Below the pieces are notes generated by a model. That model was not told the origin of the DNA, did no database searches, and worked only from the letters and a program-made list of their open reading frames with translations. DNA of 64,000 nt from Phoronis australis. Taxonomy: Eukaryota; Phoronida; Phoronidae. The position numbers were made by a program, and so were the translations under genes. Positions 23,801 through 33,231 of this stretch are shown here, in pieces; the first letter of the stretch is position 1; each line of letters starts with the position of its first letter. Location of the stretch: contig NMRA01000163.1 in assembly GCA_002633005.1 (NCBI GenBank), positions 156,071-220,070 on the forward strand, written 5' to 3'.

Positions 23801-26800
23801 CGTCCTATCCTGAGAAAGACAAAGAGAATGTAAGTTCTCAAGACGGAAGTGTCCCAGTTGTGGAGTCTAAACTGGTTGTTATATGTGGACACAAAGTCAT
23901 GTCATCAGTAGTCAACGGCATGGTGTATTTTTTGTGTAAAGATGTTTTTCTGTGTGCGGGCTTGTCAAAAGAAATTGAGCATCGTGGGTATGGTAGGATT
24001 GATGCCATTCTGAGGGACTCCAAACGCCTTAAGTCGAGTAGTAATTTTATTCTGAATAATAAAGGACGTCGTCTATGGGTCAGCAGAAGTGCACTCATTG
24101 AAATAATGAAGAAAAGTAGAACACCGTTTTCGTCTTCATTTGCGAGTACCCTGAAAAAGTTCAGATTTTATCGTCGCAAATCCCATGACTCTCAGTTACC
24201 AGTGAATAAGTCTCCAAAGGCTAGAGGTTTTAATGTGTCATGTTGCAACTCTGAGAGTGTGTCTGCAGACAAAGCTTGTGATAAAGCACCTGATATTCCC
24301 TCAGGATTCTATGCCATATTTCCTGGAAATGCACCTTCTGGTTCCTCTTGCTCCAATACTGTTCATGAAGTCTCATCCAAAAATTCAACTTCGGATTCAT
24401 TGTTGTCCAAATTTCAGGAAGACACATCAAGGATTTCAACTTCTTCAAATTCACTAGTGGGCAACAACTCCTCTGACTGTGAATCTTCAAGTTGCACTAC
24501 ATCTGGTGTGATTCCTGTTACTACTACTACTAGCTCCTCAGTGTCCAAGATACCTTATGCAGTTTTGACATCAAGTGTATCTGTTGAAGGAAATTTAGTT
24601 AGTTACAGTATATCTGAGAGGAGTATACATTTGTCTACCTGTAGTGTTCTGAATGTGCTTGGAATTGGAAATTATGTTAAAAAGAGAGGCTATAAAGTAA
24701 TTGATAAATGTCTGACAGAGAACGGGTTTCTTGCTATGGATGTTTTTATCTTCGAAGGTAAAAATAGGCCAAAATTGAAATTGGAAGGCCTTTCTGTTCT
24801 CATTATGGCTTTAAACGATAAGTTATTGAATAAGCAACGAAAATTCATTCTGTTGCATGCATTCAGTATAGCTGCAAGTGAAATTGTCACAACACATGTT
24901 GTGAAGTCCGCTAATTCTCCTGGTTCAGTGGAACATAGGTCTCACAAAAAAAAGTCTGGTGGGAAGTTAATCGAAAAGTTTGTGTCTTCATCATTCGGTG
25001 GTGACAAGAAGCAATTTCTTAACTCTTTTTCACAATTAATTTCCTCAAAGAAGTCTTGGGACTTGAACAGTTTAAAAGTAATTTTGCAGACCATAACGGA
25101 AACGAAAAAGGGTGCCAAAGATGTAGAAAACTTCGTCATTCAATTGTATTCTGAGCGCCACAGACTCAAACCACATGATGTGATTTATCTTCAGGAGAAC
25201 TTCAGCGGGGTCAGGCTCATGGATGAGCTCAGAAAAAAGTTACCTGGAGTTGTTGCCACTCGGCGGAGCGAAATGTTGGTCAAGGCCAAACTTACAAGAC
25301 AATTTAAGTCTGTTTTACTTCCTCGGCAAATTTCAACTGGTTGGAGCATTGATGTTGGCCGCCTTCTTCAAGTACTTCAATTTAAATACCCTTTTTTGTC
25401 TGGCCATCTCCATGTGAAACTCCAAGGTGATGGGAGGTGTATTGGTGGGCGTCACAGCACCTACATTGGTTTGAGCTTATTAAATCACGAAATAATGCTT
25501 AACGGTCTGTCTTATCAAAGTCCAGATGACATATATCCTGTGTCTCTTTTCTATGAGAGTGATTCAAGAGATAATCTTGAGGAAAATATTGAAAACTCTC
25601 TCAATGGTATGCTGAATGAAGTTGATAGAACCACATTTTATTTAGGCGGCGATGAGATGTTTATCCAAAAAATTTTGGATGGCAGCAGTGTTTTGTCACC
25701 TAGTAGCTATAGTGGATGGAATATCTATCACGAAAGTTCAACCGATTCGAAGAAAGATGTCGCCGACACTGGTCTTCGCACTGACCTTAGTGTGTTAATT
25801 GACCGCAATCACCCCGAGTCTTTGTTGTCCTCCATTGCCTTACAGAAGATAGTATTTTGTATTCTTCATGGTTTAGCCAGAATTGTTGAGAAGTTACTGG
25901 TGCTTGAGATAGAAATTATTCTTGGCTATAAGAACAAAGTCGAAGTAACAACATCTATTCAGGCAAATGAAAGACTTACTAATTTGGAAAGCAATATTAA
26001 CTTGCGTGGTGTCCGTCAAGGTAATTTCAAAATTTCATTCGATAAGTGTGGAAAGACTGAGCCAATTTCTCTGAATAAAGACCATGCCCTGACAATAATT
26101 AGTCCAGCACCTATTGGTTGTGAATCCTCATATCCACATGTGCTGCACAACGTGTGTAGCAATGCGCCAATGAAGAACACTTTAATTTCCAATGTAAAGG
26201 ACTATCTAAACTTACATAATGATATTACAGAGCTGCAGTGTGTGCAGATGATTTGGCACAGTCTGTACTGCATGTTTGAAGTTCTGCACAAGGAGCCTAG
26301 GCATATTTTAAAAGAGCAATCTCCTGTTGGGTCTCTTAAAGCATCTGATTATACATTTTCGTATTCCAAACAGCAGCTGCAATCGTACAAATTCCATGCG
26401 GAACGGTTTTATCAGCTTTTTTGCCTACGGTATTCAGCCAAAAGACTCACGCCTTACATGCTGAAATTTGTAGATTACGCGCCATACTTCTTGACAAATC
26501 TTGAATTCCCGATTTGTAGGTTTTCTACCGAAGGTGGAGAACACTCAAATTATCGCCATAACATGTTTTATTACAACCACACAACACGAAATGGTGGAAA
26601 TTCATCAGATGATCCACATTTTTCTATACTATTGTCTCAGTGGAGGAAGTTGTACTGTGACATTGCCAATGGAGACCCAAAGGCATACAAAGCATTTAAA
26701 GTTTACATTGACAATCACTGTAAAACAAAGGCCACCCAAATAATTGCTCGCAAGTTTTTGTTCTGGAGCAAAGTACGCAAAAGTGGAATGTTGCTCACTC

Positions 26801-27654
26801 CAACTAATAATTCTGAGCGATCGGCCAACAATGCCAAATTGCAAGCCATTTCATCATTCACATCACAACAAATGTCTTTTTCTCAGGAAAGGAAGCTTCT
26901 TCATGGCATGTCTTTCATTTTGTCTGGTAATATTCCAAAGTTCAACAACCAAAAGTATTCGCATGAACAGTTGAAAGAACTGATTGTTTCTAATGGTGGC
27001 AAGGTCAGGAAAGGCTTACCTGGACTAAAAGGGAAGTCTAAGAAAAGTTACATCGTTTTAGTTAACCTAACAAAGTCACCAAAGCCTCCTGCTGTTGTTT
27101 GCGAAGCTGTTCATCGTGGACACACTGTTCTAAATTTTCAGTTTCTCTATGATACCATCATCAAATCTGAGGTACAGGATACACAAGCATATGTACCTGA
27201 AGTAGTTGACAAGTTAAAGAAAAAGTTCACAGTTGCTCCCTCCCATTATAGACTCAATTCAAGCAAAAGGGCCAGAATGATTTCCTTGCTGAAAACAAGG
27301 AAACGAAGGAAGAGATGTTTAAAAACAAAGAAGACGCCCAGGAATGTACAATTGTTCTATGCCAAAGTCAAAATTCAAGAATTGTTAAAGACAAGGCGAA
27401 ACTTCCGTGATGTTCCACAATTAACATCAAAGTTTTCCAAACAGTTTTCAGTTTTACCTCCGGATATCAAAGCTAAATACAAAGAGATGTGGTTAAAAGC
27501 CAAGGAAGAGGAGACTTGTCGTTTGAAAGAGAATGCAGACCTTCGTCAATACAACACTTGCCAGCAACCCAATTATATGTCTATTTTGTCATCTCATCAC
27601 AGTGTGCAAAAGTCCAGCAAGTACGTTGTGCCTACACCAGAATTGTCTGTGTAG
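14801..27654 (+). CDS. Large multidomain gene: Tudor-like, USP-like protease, DDE-type RNase H fold, BRCT, HMG-like
   Basis: I infer seven exons: 14801-14990, 16619-16807, 18120-18217, 18631-18717, 18962-19197, 20034-20426 and 22313-27654. Every donor is GT and every acceptor AG, and the phases agree at all six junctions (1, 1, 0, 0, 2, 2). The product would be about 2,177 aa if one surplus base near 22825-22829 is ignored. Exon 1 (residues 1-63) begins FEVGRKVQAVDELGVWCAAV and has FPGWSRECDR, the look of a Tudor/MBT-type barrel. Exon 2 (DIVVVEG...SYRDIEV) may be a second small barrel. Exons 3-6 (about residues 127-397) match nothing I know and include a Cys cluster, HCGSCC. The rest is described under exon 7. 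This is most likely a transposase-derived gene or part of a large transposon. I do not recognise a named gene. Transcription is unproven. Confidence 0.7.
15674..15674. other. Single ambiguous base
   Basis: An N in intron 1 of the large gene. I see no duplicated sequence beside it, unlike several other N positions in the window. Confidence 0.9.
16899..16978. repeat. 20-bp minisatellite, four units
   Basis: Four tandem copies of GGACGCCCTAGCTCTAATCT. The third and fourth carry one to a few substitutions, and a decayed partial fifth copy follows. It lies in intron 2 of the large gene, just after the donor side. Confidence 0.9.
19276..19710 (-). mobile_element. Kolobok-like MITE, deletion derivative of the 57-kb THAP element
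   Basis: A 435-bp element in intron 5 of the large gene. Its ends form inverted repeats (left TGGCAAAGACAACC; right AGGCAAAGGCAACC when reverse-complemented) that extend about 70 bp inward. On the minus strand it matches the 5' terminus of the element at 57167-58830, including its promoter region and the first 17 nt of its THAP gene (ATG complement at 19449-19451), then jumps to the 3' subterminal region. The flanks GTAA and TCAA are one substitution each from the TTAA expected for Kolobok. It encodes nothing and would need transposase supplied by an intact element. Confidence 0.75.
20427..22312 (+). other. Intron 6 of the large gene
   Basis: Donor GTAAGT at 20427 and acceptor ATAATAG at 22312. 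No domain or repeat is recognised inside. Short open frames (for example 21670-21945) look like chance. Confidence 0.55.
22313..27654 (+). CDS. Exon 7 of the large gene: protease, Bro-N-like repeats, DDE core, BRCT, HMG-like
   Basis: One 5.3-kb exon. Residues 398-650: USP/C19-like cysteine protease, with a Cys box (HNHGYSCAVD, Cys410) and a His box (PGHFYCAV, His624; VVDDL, Asp639). Residues 650-915 are Ser-rich linker with a basic KKKFK. Residues 919-1021 and 1146-1251 are two related blocks (VYFLCKDVF...RRLWVSRSALIEIMKKS) resembling Bro-N domains. Residues about 1400-1830 look like an RNase-H-fold transposase core: VKLQGDGRCIG (Asp1437), FYLGGDEMF (Asp1511) and STEGGEHSN (Glu1804 or Glu1807). 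About 1925-2015 is a BRCT-like domain (GMSFILSG, ELIVSNGGKV, FLYDTI). About 2073-2135 is HMG-box-like, with WLKAKEEE. The reading frame shifts once between 22800 and 22860, at or near a T5 run. The frame is otherwise open for more than 1,600 codons, which argues for selection or recent origin. The protease and DDE calls are pattern-based; Bro-N is the weakest. Confidence 0.7.
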
Positions 27655-27860
27655 TGCTTTTATGCAAGTCTGGTAGACTTTTTTCCATATTTTGTTGGTG
27701 AGTCTGGGTTGTACTTTTATACATGTTTCTGTTCGTTGGGTTCTTGTCATGGGGGTGTGCAAAATGATTTTTATTTGCTCAATGTGCATGTTGCAGTGCT
27801 GTTTTCTTCACTGTTAGTTGCAGAATTTCTGTAGAAAGTTTTCAGTTCTTGTGCTGTCTG

Positions 27861-29282
27861 TCAGGACTGAATTTGGTTTACGGTTGTCGGACTTCCGCAT
27901 GTCAAAAGGGTCACTCACATATTAGTGTCATGGCCTGGTGAGGGACGAAATCTTTTACAGTGTCTGATATTATTCACATTACATAATCAGTATTATTGTC
28001 TGTTTTCCGACTGTACTTTATCATTCCCCATTGTAGAATTCACATTTTTGTTGGTGTCATTGTCTAATTGGTTTACATATGTTACTGGTCTTACAGATCT
28101 AGGAAATGGTGTCATAAGCGTGTTGAAAAGTGTTTGATTTGCCAACAGTGTTTGAATCTCTACTGTACATTATATTATTTTTCATATATGGTGCCATGAT
28201 CTGTTCGAGCTGAGTTGTAATTACAGATTTTGACTCTATGATTCACATTTAACATGTTATTGACTCTTGGCAGATCATATTTTCGTCATTCTCCACATTA
28301 AAACTCCTGCTTTTGGATGTTCTTGCTTTGTTGGGCTTACAGATTTGACATGGTTTGTTGATGTGGGAAATGGTAGTTAAAGGTTGTTTAAATGAGATTT
28401 GTTCCAGTATTGGTGTTACTACCTTCACCTTACTTAATGGCGTTTTTCATGGATGATGCTGTGATATGTCATAATTGAATTGGGTTGACACGAGTTGGGG
28501 CTAGGCATGTCAAAAGCCTAATTCACATTCAGAATTACTGACTCATGGCGGATATGTTTTAGTTCCCCTTTCTGTATTCTACTTGTTTGGGTGTTATTTC
28601 CTTTTTGGGGTTACAGATGTGACTAGGCTTGCAGATGTGGCTGGAAATGCTACTGGTCTGTGCAATGCGATTTGCTTTAGCGTTCCTTTGTGTTTTTTCA
28701 TATTGGGTTATGTGGTCTGTCATAACTGACTCATGCCGGAGCTACGTATGTTGAAAGCTTTATGCAGGTGTACAGCTTGCCATATTTTGTATTTGCTGTT
28801 AGTTGCATTGGGTCCTGTGTTTGGATTTTTCTGATTTAATGTTGTGTAGTGGGTCATAACTGAATCAGGCCTAGTGATGTTGGAGCGAGGCTTGCCGAAA
28901 GGGTAATATCCATTGTTGCTGTCACCCTTCGTATGGCATTTCATCATTTTTCTTTGGCAAAGTAGAATCCATTATTAGTATTAGAAGCTCTGCTTTGGTG
29001 TTTTTTTCAGACATGGAGCTATCAGCTATGGTCTGTTGTAACACTGAGTCAGGCCCTCGCATGTCGGAGTTACGCTTGCGGGCAGCCTGATTTACATTCA
29101 CTATTGTTGTCACCCCACATATTGTATCTTTGTAATTCTCCACAGGTGCAGTAGAATCCATTATTAGCATCAAAATCTCTTATGTTATTTTCCACATATG
29201 GTGCTCTGATCTGTTATAACTGGGTAAGGTCTTCCCATGTCGGAGCTACGCATGCGGAAAGCCTGATTCACATTCAGTCTGT
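27861..29282 (+). repeat. Degenerate tandem repeat, about 180-bp spacing
   Basis: A core of about 60 bp recurs. It reads roughly 'CATAACTGA-TCAGG...CATGTCGGAGCTACGCATG' then 'CGGAAAGCCTGATTCACATTCA'. I see it at about 27861, 28468, 28719, 28852, 29034 and 29211, with a weaker copy at 28201. The last four are spaced about 133, 182 and 177 bp apart. The copies differ widely, so the array is old. The two rightmost are the most alike. Confidence 0.7.
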
Positions 29283-29360
29283 AACAGATCACATTCTTGT
29301 TATTCATTCCATACTTTTGTTTATAGTTGTAGATTTGTTAATACCAACATATGTGGGTAG

Positions 29361-29380
29361 GTGCCCCCCCCCCCCCGANA
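29361..29380. other. C13 homopolymer with an N
   Basis: A run of 13 C ends in GANA. This is a likely sequencing or assembly breakpoint, and any frame across it is unreliable. Confidence 0.8.
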
Positions 29381-30299
29381 TTCTGTCACTTGCTTTTCCA
29401 TGTTTTAAGACTTTGGTCTGACGTGATGATTTTAAGACATATTCAGAGGGGAAGTGTTTGTACATAATTATGTATATTTATTATTTTTAGGTTAGTTTTC
29501 ATTTTCTAGTCTGTTCTGTTATTAGCGTAGAAAAGATTTAAAGACTTATTTTGAAGCTATAGTTTATTTTATTAATGTTATTTTTTCTGTCTGGTTAGGC
29601 CAAAGAAAAAGCTAAAATGGTTCTGATATGTATTTTTTGAAATTGAAGTGAAGCTTTTTTGTTTGGAATTTTTTGAAAGGTGACTTAGATTGACTCTGCT
29701 TTTTTGCATTACCTGATTATAACAAGATTAAAGATGATGGAATGCCAACCAGCTTTTCTAGTGTACTTCAAGTTGGAAGAGTGGTGCAACTGTGTTATCA
29801 TTTCAGGGCTTCTTAATCATTTAGCTTAATTTTTGGAGCTGAGATTAAGCCAATTGATTAAAAACAGACGAGGATGCATATGTATAGCTAAATTTAAAAA
29901 TTGAGCAGCTTTGCTAAAAGAGCAATGCGATGTTTCAGGTGACTTTTCTTCTATGAGCAGTGATGAGTGAAGTTTAAAATGATGCTGGCGCATACCACTA
30001 CCATTTTGCTTTTTTCTGTGGCCTTTCACTAGTCATTTGTTGTTTCTTCTGGGTCTAATCTCTGTGATTTGATTTGGTGGCACTTGTTCAAAAGGAGTGC
30101 TTGCACTTATGTATATTTATTATTTTGGTTCAGTGTTTATATTCACTATTGCTCTGTTAACATACAAATGGTTGTGTTTTTAAACTATATTGTATTATAT
30201 GATTTATATACTTCACTTAAAATGTTTTTTCTAGTCATATTACCATTTAATAACCATCTTAGTTATGTCGATTCGATTTGATGGAAATTAGAAACTTGC

Positions 30300-30373
30300 C
30301 TTGCAAGAGATTTGACCTTTGGTCTCAAAGCTTACAAGCGCATACCTTACCCTTACTGCTAAGCCATGCCCAC
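30300..30373 (-). repeat. tRNA-like segment, probable SINE head or tRNA pseudogene
   Basis: Read on the minus strand, the segment starts GGGCATGGCTTAGCAGTAAGG, which contains an A-box-like TGGCTTAGCAGTAAGG. About 45 nt later it has a B-box-like GGTCAAATCTC. That spacing suits an internal RNA polymerase III promoter. Acceptor-stem pairing is imperfect and I cannot assign an anticodon, so I do not call it a functional tRNA. Confidence 0.4.
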
Positions 30374-30479
30374 TACAAGCAGAGTTGAAAATTGTATTAT
30401 CAACAAGTTGTGGTCAAGGATACTCAGTGTCTGAGATTTATTACTTGAGTGTGATAATCACGGGTGAAAAACAACATGA

Positions 30480-30606
30480 CCGCCGGTCCTCTTAAATCGG
30501 ACCGCCTCTCCCAAAACAGGATCTCCGGGGATCAAATGGGACCGTCGCACCAGAAAATGGGACTGACGCACCTAAAAACATGACCGCCCCACCAGAAAAC
30601 AGGACC
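30480..30606. repeat. Short imperfect tandem repeat
   Basis: About five decayed units of 20-26 bp with the theme GGGACCGxCGCACCAGAAAA, ending at the N at 30607. It is GC-rich compared with its AT-rich surroundings. Confidence 0.6.
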
Positions 30607-31301
30607 NAACAAATATCTCTTTGACATTAGTGTTTACTTGATGACCAAATGTTGTAGTTCGCAAAGCTTCAACATAAGGAACTGAAAATATATACCAGAG
30701 GGCGAGTGTTATTTATATCATAGATAAGTCAGGGATAAATAGGTTATTGAATGGTTCCTGAGTTATTAAACTATTATGAGAAACTCGATGATTTGTAGAA
30801 AACATTACTTCGTCCTGGAGTGAATTTTTTTAATAATGCTAGAGCCATTCAATAATCCATATTGTTGTTATTTAGATTACACTTTGATTTTGGTTCTTCT
30901 GAGATGAGCTTTACTTTGTGGCCTGGTTTGGCGGTGCTTGAGTTGTTCAGAAGAGAAGTGTTTGAACATGTGTTGGTGTATTGTTTATTGAGAGTCATCC
31001 TATTTTTAAACTATAGTTTACTTAATTGTTATTAGTTTTGCAGTCTGTACTTTAAATTATTTACTCCTGAGACTGAGTTTGACTTAGTTATCTGATTTGG
31101 TGGTGCCTACTGGAGATGTTCAGAAAAGAATTGTTCAGTTATTTTGTCCATTACATGTTTAGTCTGTGATTTGCCGGCTCTGTTGCTGGGCATGTTTGGA
31201 AAATTAGAGTACAGTGTTTTCGTTCTTTTTAAATATTCTCTTTTGTATCCCATGTTTTTTGTGTTATCTCACTAGTCTGTTCAGATTTCATATTGTACAT
31301 A

Positions 31302-31307
31302 AATAAA
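31302..31307 (+). promoter_or_regulatory. AATAAA polyadenylation signal candidate
   Basis: AATAAAGTTTATGC followed by T-rich sequence with a GT element. It is the best candidate I see for ending a transcript of the large gene if the 3' UTR is long. Nearer signals may exist. Confidence 0.3.
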
Positions 31308-31724
31308 GTTTATGCTTATTATTATATCAATTTCATGGTTTTATTTTCTTTGGCGACTTCATTATTGTTCTCATAAGACAACAAAAGAAAAGTTGATGAA
31401 TACACTTTAAGCCAGTATTTTTAATTGATTTGTCAAATTACGATCCTTATTATTCTCGTGTGCCACCTAAGAGATGCTGTGAGATTTTTTTGCTTCCAGA
31501 AACTGTATGTCGGATATAAAAAATTTTGCAATTGTAACTATAATCGTTTGCTTAACCAAAAAAATCAGAGCTCTCTAAGTCAAGTTTTTTAACCCGCTTT
31601 AGAGCAAAGACTAGCAGAAGATGCCCACTTTCTCAAAATTGCCCTGGAGATATTGCCTATTCTATGCCAGCATTGTTTAACTGGTCTTGGCTAATCATCA
31701 TTTTATGGCCTGGTCATCTATTCA

Positions 31725-31864
31725 GCTAAAAGTAGTTCCAGAGGTGGCTTATCAGCCAATTATTCACGCATGCTGACTCACAATAGAAGCCTGATAAGAG
31801 TGAAGGTGGATAAATACGGTGTTCCTACAGATTGTTGATTTAGTGGAGTTGTTCACGACATGCA
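31725..31864. repeat. 140-bp direct repeat, left copy
   Basis: Begins CTAAAAGTAGTTCCAGAGG and matches 35594-35733 with only about three differences. The right copy starts directly after NN. The two copies flank 3.7 kb that includes the APEX2-like pseudogene. Confidence 0.85.
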
Positions 31865-33231
31865 GAATATACTAAAAAAACAGGACTGAAGTTTTGTATG
31901 ATTTAGCATCTGATTCCTTCAATTTGTTTTTAGACTTCCCATAACTACGATAAACCCCTCTTACGTCCCAAAAACTAAATTTTTATTGAGAGCACTCATC
32001 GTTATGGAATTGGTCACAATGTATTTCTTAGACACAATAGGTGTAATGACATGAGTTGAAAAGAACTGATATTTCATTATTGTTTGAGGGAAGGCTACAC
32101 AACATGACTTATCAGGGCGTGTCATTTTGTTTGTCGAGCATGTATGGTCTCGAGCAGTAACGAACACCTAGTTTTTTGCAAGACCAAAAGTCACATTGGT
32201 CGTCTCAGTAATTAACAAGTTTTGACCTATTTCACAGCGGTAAGTGGCCTTAACCGAACGTTAGATTCTACATACGATACAATAGATTTTGGCTTCATTT
32301 AGTATTCTATGCCAAGGTTTGATACGAAATGGTGAACCAAACTTGCTATACACTGTACATTCATGGGCTAAAATGTCTATTATTCAAATTTCGATATGAA
32401 ACTTCGATAGTTTCAGCTTAAACTATAGCATACAATTATCACTTGTGATTCCAGTAAGAGTAAGTCCCCTTGTTTACTTTCCGCGTGAGGTAATCCGAGA
32501 CTGCTTCATTTGTACTTAGTGTGATTTTGTTCAATAATTTTTGCAACACAGTCGAAGACTGTGACACACGTAATTACCATCGTAGTACATGTAAGTGTTT
32601 CGTTTGGAAACAGATGTAGAATTCAACCAGTTCAATTGGCAATTATGTGTCAATGAAAATTCCATTCATATAAGCAACGTCTCAATAGTTAGCGTCCGAA
32701 TTCAGTTTTATTGAAAAATAAACAAAATAAAATAATATTACTGTACCGAGAAATGCATTTATTCTAGGAATAAGCATCACGGCAAGCACTAGGGAGTTTT
32801 AGCACATTAGTTCAACTCGAGACAGATAAAAAACGGTGCTTTGGAAGGGCAAATACTCCTCTGAAGATCTTAACATCGGAAGTGGGGTTTTCATGGATGA
32901 ATATGATTCAAAATTATTGGTAAACGGCTGCATCCTATCGAAAACTGATGAATCTCTTGAACTGAACTTACATGAGATATAGTTTGGCAGGCATAATGTG
33001 GAACATGTTAATTGTATGATACCGGTCATTTTCATTGCATGTTAGCACACTCTTTCCTTGTCTTTTATGCTCAAAGGACGACTCATCCAAGGGAATTTTC
33101 GAATGTCTTCTTATCATATCAGTAATTTTCGTTTGGCCATTTGGAATCTTAATTGACCTTTACTATATAAAATTGCCTGATGTGAGATTCATGTGCCTGT
33201 TATGAAATTGGTATGCACTCTGTAATGGTAG
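31865..33231. other. No recognised gene
   Basis: AT-rich with no recognised domain. If the APEX2-like copy came from genomic DNA, its first exon (start of the endonuclease fold) should lie here, but I could not find it. Confidence 0.45.

Larger units (their letters stand above)
27655..31330 (+). other. Possible long 3' UTR of the large gene
   Basis: No coding frame of note follows the stop for about 3.7 kb. The composition is T-rich on the + strand, as in many 3' UTRs. The region ends near an AATAAA at 31302-31307. It contains the degenerate tandem repeat (27861-29282), a C13 run with an N (29361-29380) and a tRNA-like segment. Whether it is transcribed with the gene is an inference. Confidence 0.4.
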
